From assembly GCF_900129985.1 (NCBI RefSeq), contig NZ_FQXN01000002.1, positions 186,001 to 250,000 on the forward strand: a stretch of 64,000 nt of DNA. The letters are read 5' to 3'. Every line of letters starts with the position of its first letter. Position 1 is the stretch's first letter. The stretch is from Thermosipho atlanticus DSM 15807. Its GTDB lineage: Bacteria; Thermotogota; Thermotogae; Thermotogales; Fervidobacteriaceae. Position numbers and translations under genes: made by a program. Shown piece after piece: positions 55,345-64,000 of this stretch. The notes below the pieces were generated by a model. It saw only the letters and a list, made by a program, of their open reading frames with translations. It did no database searches and was not told where the DNA came from.

Positions 55345-56004
55345 TTATTCTTCCTCCTTTTTACCTTTTTCAATTACTTCAGGTTCAACATTTTCTTCCT
55401 CTTCAGCTGTCTCTTCGCTTTCTTCAACTTCAAGTCCTCTAGGTGCTGCTATTGTAACGATAACTTCATCTTCAGCTATCTCAGGTGTCATACCTTCAGG
55501 TAATTTAAGATCACCAACGTGAATCGAGTCACCAAGATCAAGATTAGAGACATCGATTTCTAATTTTTCAATAACTGCGGTTGGTAAAGTTTCAACTGGA
55601 AGCTCGTGATGAATAATTTCAAGTATTCCACCTTTTTCAACACCAACAGGTTTTCCAACAACTTCAATGGGTATATTAATACTCATTTTGTGTCCTTTTT
55701 CTGGAGCATAGAAATCAATATGTTTAACTTCGTCAGTTAATTTATCGTACTGAATGTTTTTAATGAAAACTTCGTGTTTGAAGACTTCTTTTTGATTTTC
55801 ATCTTTTACTGTTAAAGATATAATACTGGATTCAGTAACTTCGTGAAGCAACTTAATAAGGTCAGTTTTTTTGATAGAAATTGATAGTGGTTCGATATCG
55901 GGTCCATAAACGACCCCAGGAACAAATCCTTGTTTTCTCAACCTTCTAACTGCCCTTTTCTTTCCTACAATAGATCTAACAAGGGCTTCAAGCCTATGTT
56001 CCAT
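55345..56004 (-). CDS. rplY: 50S ribosomal protein L25 (CTC family)
   Basis: Binds 5S rRNA. 219 residues, the long CTC form: an N-terminal L25 barrel ([40 protein letters not shown]) and a C-terminal beta domain ([45 protein letters not shown]), then an acidic tail of Glu-rich residues. Gene order glmU-prs-ctc-pth matches Firmicutes. The pth ribosome binding site is inside its last codons, so translation of the two is coupled. Confidence 0.95.
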   Translation of the reverse strand: MEHRLEALVRSIVGKKRAVRRLRKQGFVPGVVYGPDIEPLSISIKKTDLIKLLHEVTESSIISLTVKDENQKEVFKHEVFIKNIQYDKLTDEVKHIDFYAPEKGHKMSINIPIEVVGKPVGVEKGGILEIIHHELPVETLPTAVIEKLEIDVSNLDLGDSIHVGDLKLPEGMTPEIAEDEVIVTIAAPRGLEVEESEETAEEEENVEPEVIEKGKKEEE

Positions 56005-56048
56005 AGTTATACCTCCTTTTTTTCTATTTTATGGGTTTATTTTTTCCA

Positions 56049-57002
56049 TTATTGTCTAAACAAAATACTTACTGAAAGATTTTTTCTAACCCTCATAATG
56101 GCTTCACCAAGAAGTGGAGCAAGTGAAACAACTTTGAATTTTTCGGGTAAATTTTCGTGATAAATCGAGTCGGAAATATATATTTTCTCTATTTCAGAGT
56201 TTTCAATTCTTTCTACAGCATTATCAGAAAGAACAGGGTGAGTAATACAAGCAATTACTTTTAGTGCACCTTTTTCTTTTAGTGCTGCTGCAGCACTAAC
56301 TAACGATCTAGCTGTATCTACAATATCATCAACTATAATTGCAGTTTTTCCTTCAACTTCACCTATGATATTTAAAATTTCAGCAACGTTATCTTTTGGC
56401 CTTCTTTTATCTAAGATAGCTAAAGGTCCTCCGAGTCTTTCAGCAAATTGCCTTGCTCTTTTAACACCACCAACATCTGGTGAAACTATAACAAAATTCT
56501 TATCTGTAGTTATTTTATCTTCTTTTAACGTTTTTGTGAATATTGGAAAAGAAAGAAGGTTATCTAAAGGAATATCAAAAAATCCTTGAATCTGTTCTGA
56601 ATGTAAATCTACGGTCATAACGCGAGTAGCTCCCGCAATTGTTAACAAATTTGCTACAAGCTTAGCGGTAATTGGATCTCTACCTTTTGCTTTTCTATCT
56701 TGTCTTGCATATCCGTAATATGGTATAACAACTGCTATACTATTTGCCGAGGCTCTTTTAAGAGCATCAATCATTATTAAAAGTTCCATTAAATTTTCAT
56801 TTACTGGTGGGCAGGTTGGTTGAATGATAAATGTATCATGTCCTCTAACAGTTTCACCAATTTTAACATTTATTTCTCCATCGGCAAACCTACCAATTTC
56901 ACAATCTGATAGTCTAGTCCCTATATAGTCGGCAACTTTAGTTGCAAGACTTCTATTTGCATTTCCAGAAAATATTTTCATTTCATTTTTTGGAATCTGC
57001 AT
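56049..57002 (-). CDS. prs: Ribose-phosphate pyrophosphokinase (PRPP synthetase)
   Basis: Makes PRPP from ribose 5-phosphate and ATP for nucleotide, His and Trp synthesis. About 317 residues: MKIFSGNANRSLATKVADYIGTRL, FADGEINVKIGETVRGHDTFIIQPTCPPVNENLMELLIMIDALKRASA, IPYYGYARQDRKAKGRDPITAKLVANLL, VDLHSEQIQGFFDIPLDNL, and the PRPP loop TAIIVDDIVDTARSL. ATG 57002 follows GGGAGG by 9 bases; the frame upstream to 57065 lies inside glmU and is not used. Confidence 0.97.
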   Translation of the reverse strand: MQIPKNEMKIFSGNANRSLATKVADYIGTRLSDCEIGRFADGEINVKIGETVRGHDTFIIQPTCPPVNENLMELLIMIDALKRASANSIAVVIPYYGYARQDRKAKGRDPITAKLVANLLTIAGATRVMTVDLHSEQIQGFFDIPLDNLLSFPIFTKTLKEDKITTDKNFVIVSPDVGGVKRARQFAERLGGPLAILDKRRPKDNVAEILNIIGEVEGKTAIIVDDIVDTARSLVSAAAALKEKGALKVIACITHPVLSDNAVERIENSEIEKIYISDSIYHENLPEKFKVVSLAPLLGEAIMRVRKNLSVSILFRQ

Positions 57003-58341
57003 TTTTATTTTCCTCCCTTTTAGTCTTAACCCAGCCTTCTTTGTTAATTTGACGTGCTCTTCCAAGAGCTAATGTATCTTCTGGAACATTATTGGTAATA
57101 ACTGAACCCGCACCAATTATTGAATTCTTCCCAATTTTTACTGGAGCTACCAAAGAACTATTGCTGCCTATAAAAGCATTATCATCGATAAATGTTGGAT
57201 GTTTGTTTTTACCGTCATAATTACAAGTAATTGTCCCAGCTCCAATATTAACATTATTTCCAATGGTTGCATCACCTAAATATGTTAAATGTTGTGCTTT
57301 ACTATTAGTTCCTACAATTGATTTTTTTGTTTCTACGAAGTTTCCTATCTTTACATTTTCTTTTAAGTGTGTTCCTTCTCTTAATCTTGAAAATGGCCCG
57401 ACTGATACGTTATCTTCAATTGTAGCTTTTTCAACTTCAGAACGAATTATTTTTACGTTATTACCTATCTTAGAATCTTTAATACGAGTCATTGGTCCAA
57501 TTATACAATCTTCTCCTATCACAGTTTCGCCTTCAATAAAGGTAAATGGGTAGATTATACTATCCTTTCCAATTTTAACAGTTGCGTCTATATAAACATT
57601 CTCAGGATCAATTATCCTTACCCCTTCAAGCATTAATTTAGTATTTATTCTTCTTCTCATTTCTTTTTCTAGTAGTGCAAGTTGGAACTTATCGTTGATA
57701 CCAGTAACTTCCAAAATGTCTTCAACCAAAACAGTAGATACTTTATTTGAAAAAGATATTATATCAGTTAAATAATACTCTTCTTGAGCGTTTTTGTTGT
57801 TAAGATTAGCTAAATTTTTCTTTATAAATTCTCCTTTAAAAATGTATATCCCAGTATTTATCTCTTTTATCCTTTTAATTTCATCATTTGCATCTTTTTC
57901 TTCTACAATTCTAATTTTATTACCTTCTCTAATTATCCTACCATAGCCAGAAGGATTTTCCAATATAGCAGTTAAAATGGTAACATCATTATTTTTAATT
58001 TCGTGTTCATTTTTAAGTTTTTCTAAAGTTTCAACAGTTATAAATGGAACATCTCCGTATAAGATAAGTAAGTCATCATTTTCATCTATAAAATCTTTTG
58101 CACACATAACAGCGTGTCCTGTTCCAAGTTGTTCATTTTGAATAAATATTTCTACATTGTTTAAAATGACTTTTTTAACTTCTTCATATTTGTAACCTAA
58201 TACAACTCCCACTTTTCCGAGATTCTTAGCAGTTTCTATTACCCAGTTAATCATGGGTTTTCCAAGTACATTGTGAACAACTTTTGGATATTTAGATTTC
58301 ATTCTTTTTCCTAATCCCGCCGCCAGTATTAGAATTTTCAA
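56983..58341 (-). CDS. glmU: Bifunctional UDP-GlcNAc pyrophosphorylase / GlcN-1-P acetyltransferase GlmU
   Basis: Makes UDP-GlcNAc for peptidoglycan. 452 residues: the nucleotidyltransferase half has ILAAGLGKRMKSKYPKVVHNVLGKPMI, QLGTGHAVMCAKDF and LLILYGDVPFI. The acetyltransferase half (from about 245) is a left-handed beta helix of hexapeptide repeats with IGNFVETKKSIVGTNSKAQHLTYLGDATIGNNVNIGAGTITCNYDGKNKHPT, the catalytic His and CoA region. It overlaps prs at its end and the small membrane protein gene at its start. Confidence 0.97.
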   Translation of the reverse strand: MKILILAAGLGKRMKSKYPKVVHNVLGKPMINWVIETAKNLGKVGVVLGYKYEEVKKVILNNVEIFIQNEQLGTGHAVMCAKDFIDENDDLLILYGDVPFITVETLEKLKNEHEIKNNDVTILTAILENPSGYGRIIREGNKIRIVEEKDANDEIKRIKEINTGIYIFKGEFIKKNLANLNNKNAQEEYYLTDIISFSNKVSTVLVEDILEVTGINDKFQLALLEKEMRRRINTKLMLEGVRIIDPENVYIDATVKIGKDSIIYPFTFIEGETVIGEDCIIGPMTRIKDSKIGNNVKIIRSEVEKATIEDNVSVGPFSRLREGTHLKENVKIGNFVETKKSIVGTNSKAQHLTYLGDATIGNNVNIGAGTITCNYDGKNKHPTFIDDNAFIGSNSSLVAPVKIGKNSIIGAGSVITNNVPEDTLALGRARQINKEGWVKTKREENKNADSKK

Positions 58342-58747
58342 TGTTACTCCCCCTTTTCCTAAATTCCCTTAAAAAAATAGGAATAATCATTAATCCAAAA
58401 AAATATCCTATGTTTCCATATTTAATTGTTCCAATATAGGATATACCCAGACCAAGTAATCCAAAGAATGGAATACTCCAATATACCTTTTTTAGTAGAT
58501 CGTATAAAATGGAGGCAAATGAAGCATAGAACAAAAAATTAAGCCCCTTAGGTTCATAACCGCGAAGTCTTGATAAAATTACAAGAGCCATCATTAATAT
58601 AAAAGTTAAGCTTAAAAAATTTTGCATTTTAATATTTTCTTTCAATAAATAGTATACACCAATTATAATTAATAATAAAAACCAAAATGATTTAGTAAAA
58701 ACATAAAGAACAATAGAGGTTGCAATAGTTAAAAGTAAAAAACTCAT
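58292..58747 (-). CDS. Hypothetical polytopic membrane protein upstream of glmU
   Basis: 151 residues, about five transmembrane helices, no family recognised. Residues 1-24 and 27-42 are hydrophobic, followed by helices at about 47-65, 74-92 and 99-130, and a charged C-terminal tail (REFRKRGSNIENSNTGGGIRKKNEI). ATG 58747 is chosen because GGAGG lies 7 bases upstream; the upstream open frame overlaps the hairpin that ends ppdK transcription. The 3' end overlaps glmU by 50 bases, so they are co-translated. Confidence 0.6.
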   Translation of the reverse strand: MSFLLLTIATSIVLYVFTKSFWFLLLIIIGVYYLLKENIKMQNFLSLTFILMMALVILSRLRGYEPKGLNFLFYASFASILYDLLKKVYWSIPFFGLLGLGISYIGTIKYGNIGYFFGLMIIPIFLREFRKRGSNIENSNTGGGIRKKNEI

Positions 58748-58767
58748 GAAGGCACCTCCAATTATGA

Positions 58768-58787
58768 AAGGGCCCCTAAGGGCCCTT
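58768..58787 (-). terminator. Hairpin downstream of ppdK
   Basis: Perfect 8-base arms AAGGGCCC / GGGCCCTT around a 4-base loop, 13 bases past the ppdK stop on the minus strand. The T run after it is short (TTT), so it may attenuate rather than fully stop transcription into the glmU operon, or mark an RNA-stabilising 3' end. Confidence 0.7.
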
Positions 58788-58799
58788 AATCTAAAAGAT

Positions 58800-61445
58800 T
58801 TATTTTTTATTTTTAATCGTTGCTTGTGCTGCAGCAATTCTTGCTACAGGTACCCTATAAGGAGAACAACTTACATAATCAAGCCCTGCTGCATCGAAGA
58901 AAAGAATTGATCTAGGATCTCCACCATGTTCGCCACAAACTCCAACTTTGAGGTCGTTCCTTGCAGCCTTTCCTTTTTCTGTTCCCATTTTAACTAATTG
59001 ACCTACGCCATCCCAATCCAAACTCTTGAAAGGATCATGTTCGAGAATACCTTTTTCGAGATATTCTGGCAAGAATTTTCCAACATCGTCGCGGCTAAAT
59101 CCAAATGTCATTTGTGTAAGATCATTTGTTCCAAAGCTAAAGAATTCGGCTTCTTGAGCAATTTGATCTGCTGTTATAGCAGCTCTTGGAATTTCAATCA
59201 TTGTACCTACCTTATATTTAAGATCTACACCTTCTTCTTTTATAAGAGCATCTGCTGTTTCTGTAACAACCTTTTTCACGTATTTTAATTCATTAATATG
59301 ACCAACAAGAGGAATCATGATTTCTGGAATAACTTCTATGTTTTCCTCTTTTTTCAATTCAATAGCTGCTCCAATTATTGCTTTTGTTTGCATAACAGCA
59401 ATTTCAGGGTAAGTGATAGTAAGCCTACAACCTCTATGACCAAGCATTGGGTTGAGTTCGTGTAGTTGTTCAACAACAGACTTTAGCTCTTCAACAGTGA
59501 TACCTGTTTGTTCTGCAACTTCTTTCATTTGTTCTTCATCATTTGGCAAGAATTCATGTAAAGGTGGATCTATAAGTCTTATTGTAACAGGAAGTCCTTT
59601 CATTATTCTAAATAGACCTTTGAAATCTTCTTTTTGAAGTGGAAGAAGTTCTGCAAGAGCAGCTTCTCTTTGTTCCTTTGTCTTTGCAACGATCATTCTT
59701 CTAACTTTTGGTATTCTGTCTTTTTCAAAGAACATATGTTCGGTTCTACAAAGGCCTATTCCTTCTGCGCCAAATTCTCTTGCTACTTTAGCATCTCTTG
59801 GAACATCTGCATTAGTTCTAACACCGAGCCTTCTAATTTCATCAGCCCAGTTTAAAAGTTCAGCAACAGGTCCTTCAAGTCCCTGAGGTTTAACTGTTGT
59901 TATTTTTCCAAGGTATACGTTTCCAGTTAAACCATCTATAGAAATCCAATCTCCCTCTTTTACTACAACATCATTTACTCTGAATTCTAATTTTTCCTCA
60001 TCAACGACAATTTCCTCAGCACCAACTATTGCTGGTTTACCCATGCCTCTTGCAACGACTGCAGCATGGGATGTCATTCCGCCTCTTGCGGTAAGTATAC
60101 CTTCAGCTGCGTTCATTCCACCAACATCTTCAGGGCTTGTTTCAGGTCTTACAAGAATAACTTTTTCACCTTTTCCCGCCATTTCTTCCGCTTTGTGAGC
60201 ATCAAAATATACTTTACCAGTTGCAGCGCCAGGAGAAGCTGGAAGACCTTTTGCGACAACTTTTGCATTTTTAATTTCATTTTCATCAAATTTTGCATGG
60301 AGAACTCTTTCTACGTCTTCAGGTCTTACTCTCATTACTGCTGTTTCTTTATCTATAAGGCCTTCATGTACAAGATCAACCGCTATTTTAATTGCAGCTT
60401 GGCTTGTTCTTTTTCCATTTCTCGTTTGAAGGATGTAGAGTTTTCCCTTTTCAATGGTGAATTCTATATCCTGCATGTCTTTATAATGCTTTTCAAGTCT
60501 TTCCATAATAGAAATAAGCTCGTTATAAACACTTTCATTAATTTTTCTAAGTTCATCTAGTGGGACAGGAGTTCTTATACCTGCAACAACGTCTTCACCT
60601 TGTGCATTTTGTAGAAATTCTCCGTAAGGTTTCTTCTCGCCAGTGTTTGGATCTCTTGTAAAACAGACGCCTGTACCACTGTCGTCTCCCATATTTCCAA
60701 ATACCATTGTAACTATGTTGACTGCTGTACCTAATAATTCACCTTCCTTAATGTTGTTTATTTGTCTATATTTTATTGCTCTTTCATTCATCCAAGAACC
60801 AAATACTGCATCAATTGCGGCCCATAGTTGTTTGTATGTGTCTTGTGGGAATTCTTTCCCAAATTTTTTGTATATTTCCTTATAATCTTCAACTAATGCT
60901 TTGAGATCTTCGGCATCAAGTTCGACATCTAACTTTACACCTTTTGCTTGCTTTCTTGCCTCCAATGCTTTTTCGAACTCTGCGTGGGATATTCCAAGAG
61001 CGGTATCTCCGAACATCTGTAGAAATCTTCTGTATGCATCATATGCAAATCTTTCATTATTTGTAAGTTTTGCGAGCCCTTTAACTGTTTCGTCATTTAA
61101 TCCAAGGTTTAAAATTGTATCCATCATTCCAGGCATTGAAACAGCAGCTCCAGATCTAACTGAAACAAGCAATGGTCTTTCAGGATCTCCTAATTTTTTC
61201 CCAGTGACCTCTTCTAATCTTTTTAATGCATTATCAACCTGTTCTTTTAAATCGTCTGGATAGGTTTTCCCATGATCATAATAATATTTACAAACTTCAG
61301 TAGAAATGGTAAAACCTGGTGGAACTGGTATACCTAAGTTAGTCATTTCGGCAAGATTAGCACCTTTACCACCGAGTAATTCCTTCATATCGGCGCGTCC
61401 TTCAGCTTTGCCGTTAGCAAAAAAGTAGACCCATTTCTTCAACAT
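58800..61445 (-). CDS. ppdK: Pyruvate, phosphate dikinase
   Basis: Interconverts pyruvate, ATP and Pi with PEP, AMP and PPi; in Thermotogales it supports PPi-linked glycolysis. About 881 residues: N-terminal ATP-grasp (LLGGKGANLAEMTNLGIPVPPGFTIST, SVRSGAAVSMPGMMDTILNLGLN, FGNMGDDSGTGVCFTRDP), the phosphohistidine domain (GGMTSHAAVVARGMGKPAIVG with the catalytic His), and the PEP-binding barrel (GIGLCRTEHMFF, GHRGCRLTITYPEIAVMQ, FFSFGTNDLTQMTFGFSRDD, KVGVCGEHGGDP with the acid Cys). ATG 61445 after AAGGAGG; GTG 61451 is in frame. Ends before a strong hairpin. Confidence 0.98.
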   Translation of the reverse strand: MLKKWVYFFANGKAEGRADMKELLGGKGANLAEMTNLGIPVPPGFTISTEVCKYYYDHGKTYPDDLKEQVDNALKRLEEVTGKKLGDPERPLLVSVRSGAAVSMPGMMDTILNLGLNDETVKGLAKLTNNERFAYDAYRRFLQMFGDTALGISHAEFEKALEARKQAKGVKLDVELDAEDLKALVEDYKEIYKKFGKEFPQDTYKQLWAAIDAVFGSWMNERAIKYRQINNIKEGELLGTAVNIVTMVFGNMGDDSGTGVCFTRDPNTGEKKPYGEFLQNAQGEDVVAGIRTPVPLDELRKINESVYNELISIMERLEKHYKDMQDIEFTIEKGKLYILQTRNGKRTSQAAIKIAVDLVHEGLIDKETAVMRVRPEDVERVLHAKFDENEIKNAKVVAKGLPASPGAATGKVYFDAHKAEEMAGKGEKVILVRPETSPEDVGGMNAAEGILTARGGMTSHAAVVARGMGKPAIVGAEEIVVDEEKLEFRVNDVVVKEGDWISIDGLTGNVYLGKITTVKPQGLEGPVAELLNWADEIRRLGVRTNADVPRDAKVAREFGAEGIGLCRTEHMFFEKDRIPKVRRMIVAKTKEQREAALAELLPLQKEDFKGLFRIMKGLPVTIRLIDPPLHEFLPNDEEQMKEVAEQTGITVEELKSVVEQLHELNPMLGHRGCRLTITYPEIAVMQTKAIIGAAIELKKEENIEVIPEIMIPLVGHINELKYVKKVVTETADALIKEEGVDLKYKVGTMIEIPRAAITADQIAQEAEFFSFGTNDLTQMTFGFSRDDVGKFLPEYLEKGILEHDPFKSLDWDGVGQLVKMGTEKGKAARNDLKVGVCGEHGGDPRSILFFDAAGLDYVSCSPYRVPVARIAAAQATIKNKK

Positions 61446-61711
61446 TTTCACACCTCCTTGTGGTTTTAAATAAGTCCGTTATTATTTTATCATAATATGT
61501 TGTTAGGAACGGTTAATAATTGATAATTGTAGTTTTCTATTTTGTAACAAATGGATAGTTTTGTTATGGAGGATTTTTAATATCAAAAATCTATACAACA
61601 AGCTTAAGATATTTTTACAATAATGTTAAACAATGTCATTTGGAATGAAAATCATATACAAAAAGAGTTATAATAATAACATAAATTATTTTAATATGGA
61701 GGAATGACCAA
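61446..61711. other. Divergent intergenic region between ppdK and the histidine kinase
   Basis: 266 AT-rich bases. A plus-strand TATAAT at about 61669-61674 probably serves the kinase gene, without a clear -35 box. Minus-strand candidates for ppdK (TAAAAT near 61485) are weak. No RNA gene or repeat seen. Confidence 0.4.
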
Positions 61712-64000
61712 ATGCAAAAAGAACTAAATTTAAACAAAGTAGTAAGTTTGTTTGTGTTTTTAGTATTATTTTATTATCTGATAACGATCTTGGGGCGAGG
61801 AAATGTTTTTAATCTTTATTTGATTATTTCATTAATGCATTTTTTAGCTTTTTTTGCTACTTTTATTGTTATGAGTGTTGTTTTACGAGAAATAAAACCA
61901 AAAGGAATTGTTATTTTCGGATATTTTATTCTTTTGTCTGGAATTTTTAATTTAATCCATGCCTTATTTTTCCCTGACGGACCTTTTGCAAAAGCAGAAG
62001 GTTATAATCTGAAATATTTTATGATTTCACGACTCTTAATTTTTTTCGGAGTGATTTTAAATATACTAATGAAATATAAAAAAATAAGAAACATAAGAAA
62101 AAGTTTGTTAGCGGTGGGTTTGTTTTTAATTGTACTAATTTTTTTACCAAGTGGGTTTTATTTTTCTGGGAATGTAACGGGTTTGACTATGTTTATCGAA
62201 TTTTTATTTATTGTTGGATTATCAACGAGTAGTTTTTTTTACTATAAGGAATCGAAATTATTCTTCTATTCTCTAATATTATTTTCATTAGGACAAGTTT
62301 TTTTTATTTATTCTGTTAATAAATATAATTTATTTTTTGAGTTAAGTCATCTTTTTAATTTTTTGGCAACTCTATTTTTAATGTTTTCGGTAATTAATAA
62401 ATATATTTTTCCATCTTTAAAACAAATAGAGTTATTATCTAAAAAATTCGGTATAGATGATATTAATAAAATTTATAAAAATATAAGATTGAATTTTTTA
62501 ATAACTGTAGGTACACGAGAAGTTTTTGAACTAATTATGAAATTAAAAGATAAATCAGATGTAGTTAAAGTGTTTGAATTGATTAAAGAAAAAATTTATA
62601 ATTATACAAAGGAAATACCATCGTTTGTAGTAATGTATAAAGATAGAATGATTTATTATTCTTCGGATAATTTGTTGAGTGATGAAGATAATTACTTAAA
62701 TTGGGAAAGTGTAAAGTTGGGCAATTTTTCAGTTTATATTAAGTCGTTAATTTCAGATAGAATTCCACTTAGTCTCTTGAAAGCTATTGAGATAATATTG
62801 TATACTCTTCAGATTCAATTAAATTATTTAGAAAACCTCGAAAAGCTCGAGGAAATTAATGAAACATTAATAGAAGCCCAGAAATTTAAGGAAAATTTTA
62901 TTAGGGCATTTTCTCATGAATTAAAAACTCCTTTAAGTATAATAATGGGGAATGTTCAACTAATGAAAAAAGGAATTTTTGGAAATTTAGATCACGTACA
63001 AAGCACACTTGATGAAATTTTAGTGGCATCAAAACAAATGAAAGATTTGATAGGTAATCTCTTGAATTATTCAAGGATTCAAGAAGGTAAAATGAGATTG
63101 AATATGCAAAAATTGGATGTAGAAGAATTGGAGCCGTTAATAAAGGAATATGAAAGTATTGCAGTCAAGAAAGGTTTAGATTTCAAGTTTGAATTTAAAG
63201 GTGAAAATAGTTTTTCAGGAGATTTTCATGTAATTTTTTCTATTCTTTCAAATCTACTAAATAATGCTGTGAAATACACTGAGAAAGGTAAAATAGAGGG
63301 AGTATTTAGTATAAATGAGGAAGAATTAATTATCAAAATTTGTGATACTGGTAAAGGGATAGATGAAAAAGAAAGAGAAAGAATCTTTAAACCATTTGTT
63401 GGTAACGTCTTAAACAAATCAAGTACAGGATTAGGCTTATCAATCGTGAAAGAATTTGTTGAGAAATTGAACGGTAAGATAGAAATTGATAGTAAACCTT
63501 CTAAAGGATCTTGCTTTATTGTAAAAATTCCAAGATTTGTTGAACCCAAGGTTGATGTTCAAGAAAAAAGCGTAGATATACTAATTATAGAACCACATAA
63601 AGGTATAAGGAAATTATTGAAAAAAATGTTCAAAGAATATAGGATAGAAGATGCAAATAATGCTTCTGAAGGTTACAAAAAAGCATTGTTGTATGTTCCA
63701 AAGGTAATTGTTTTATCCGTTAATCTTCCTGAAATAGATGGAATCAGTTTAGCTGAGAGATTAGAAAAAGAACTTGTACTAAAAGAGACCAAATTTGTGT
63801 TTTTTACTGGCGCACGCTTATCTTTACCAAACAGGTTTAATAAAGTTGGAGTTCAGAAATGTGAAGATATAGAAATCTTAAAGGAGAAGATTGATAGTTT
63901 AATTAAAGATAGGGTTCTATTAATATATGATAAGATAAATATTTCAAAAGGATTATTGGAGAGCCTTTTGGAAAAATTACAGTTGAAAAGAGATAAAATA
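61712..64000 (+). CDS. Membrane hybrid histidine kinase with degenerate receiver domain (3' end outside window)
   Basis: 763 codons visible, frame open to the last base. Residues about 15-235: seven or eight helices of a MASE3-like membrane sensor (LMHFLAFFATFIVMSVVLREI, NLIHALFFPDGPF). About 390-460: HisKA with the phosphorylated His402 in RAFSHELKTPLS. About 500-600: HATPase with SNLLNNAVKYTEKGK, CDTGKGID, FKPFVGN and GLGLSIVKEF. About 617-730: receiver-like domain in which the phosphoacceptor Asp is replaced by Ser669 (VIVLSVNLPEIDG) and the acidic pocket is reduced to IIEPHK. A further domain starts at the window edge (RVLLIYDKINISKGLLE). GGAGG at 61698-61702 precedes the ATG. Confidence 0.85.
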   Translation, partial: MQKELNLNKVVSLFVFLVLFYYLITILGRGNVFNLYLIISLMHFLAFFATFIVMSVVLREIKPKGIVIFGYFILLSGIFNLIHALFFPDGPFAKAEGYNLKYFMISRLLIFFGVILNILMKYKKIRNIRKSLLAVGLFLIVLIFLPSGFYFSGNVTGLTMFIEFLFIVGLSTSSFFYYKESKLFFYSLILFSLGQVFFIYSVNKYNLFFELSHLFNFLATLFLMFSVINKYIFPSLKQIELLSKKFGIDDINKIYKNIRLNFLITVGTREVFELIMKLKDKSDVVKVFELIKEKIYNYTKEIPSFVVMYKDRMIYYSSDNLLSDEDNYLNWESVKLGNFSVYIKSLISDRIPLSLLKAIEIILYTLQIQLNYLENLEKLEEINETLIEAQKFKENFIRAFSHELKTPLSIIMGNVQLMKKGIFGNLDHVQSTLDEILVASKQMKDLIGNLLNYSRIQEGKMRLNMQKLDVEELEPLIKEYESIAVKKGLDFKFEFKGENSFSGDFHVIFSILSNLLNNAVKYTEKGKIEGVFSINEEELIIKICDTGKGIDEKERERIFKPFVGNVLNKSSTGLGLSIVKEFVEKLNGKIEIDSKPSKGSCFIVKIPRFVEPKVDVQEKSVDILIIEPHKGIRKLLKKMFKEYRIEDANNASEGYKKALLYVPKVIVLSVNLPEIDGISLAERLEKELVLKETKFVFFTGARLSLPNRFNKVGVQKCEDIEILKEKIDSLIKDRVLLIYDKINISKGLLESLLEKLQLKRDKI

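Noticed and set aside
60066-60560. Long plus-strand ORFs (up to 164 codons) opposite ppdK
   Set aside because: They mirror codon bias of the ppdK strand, have no ribosome binding sites and give low-complexity Phe/Ser/Cys-rich translations.
63226-63549. A 107-codon minus-strand ORF opposite the histidine kinase
   Set aside because: Antisense shadow of the HATPase domain; the plus-strand frame carries clear kinase motifs.

Overview
The window is a continuous, AT-rich (roughly 30% GC by eye), gene-dense piece of a bacterial chromosome. It most likely comes from the order Thermotogales, genus Thermosipho or a close relative. The clearest marker is the adjacent pair at 43199-45804: an SLH/coiled-coil protein with a C-terminal membrane anchor (Omp-alpha type) next to a beta-barrel protein (Omp-beta type), the known layout of the Thermotoga 'toga' outer sheath. 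Very tight operons, strong GGAGG ribosome binding sites and many TTG starts fit the same group. The genus call is inference.

Layout. 1-14000 (+) is one long overlapping operon: trmFO (cut by the window edge), murD, lepA, a phospholipase-D-like protein, a Sua5-type tRNA t6A synthase, hslV, a YlxP-like protein, yqeK, an LCP-like protein, a small barrel protein, trmI, a C-terminal processing protease, two small membrane proteins and an RND exporter. 14002-24047 (-) holds a flippase-like protein, two family-2 glycosyltransferases and an outer-membrane protein (probably surface-glycan assembly), then radC, maf, a Gx transporter, a NusG-II protein, hutI, uppP, a SPOR-like protein and an M42 peptidase. 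24170-29078 (+) holds tilS, ftsH, a hotdog protein and a radical SAM protein, facing a nitronate monooxygenase (-). 30392-30629 carries tRNA-Leu(UAA), initiator tRNA-fMet and a terminator. Next come an MFS transporter (+), an HD/HD-GYP protein (-) and a decaying stretch (33311-34560). 34807-47230 (+) holds a LysM/M23 peptidase, prmA, DUF501, rlmH, rdgB, the fluoride channel plus DUF190, a THUMP methyltransferase, a B12-binding radical SAM protein, secG, tyrS, the toga pair and eno. 47284-61445 (-) holds xerC/D, uvrA, a small kinase, a sugar ABC binding protein, a fused two-in-one permease, a UVR/zinc protein, pth, rplY, prs, glmU, a membrane protein and ppdK. The window ends inside a membrane hybrid histidine kinase (+).

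Most genes are housekeeping: tRNA and rRNA modification, cell wall, proteostasis, nucleotide sanitation and central metabolism. No CRISPR array, insertion sequence, prophage or recognisable defence island was seen. The most interesting points are: (1) three genes whose Shine-Dalgarno placement and protein N-termini point to non-standard start codons (ATA for pth and for a YfiM-like gene, CTG for a SPOR-like gene); (2) an initiator tRNA with a T1-T72 mismatch where C1-A72 is usual; (3) a wrecked cobalamin-dependent 5,6-aminomutase-like gene; (4) a single-chain fusion of two sugar-ABC permeases with no ATPase nearby; (5) a hybrid kinase whose receiver domain lacks the phosphoacceptor Asp. No wholly new multi-gene system could be supported. 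Coordinates derived by hand (promoters, hairpins, some alternative starts) may be off by one base.
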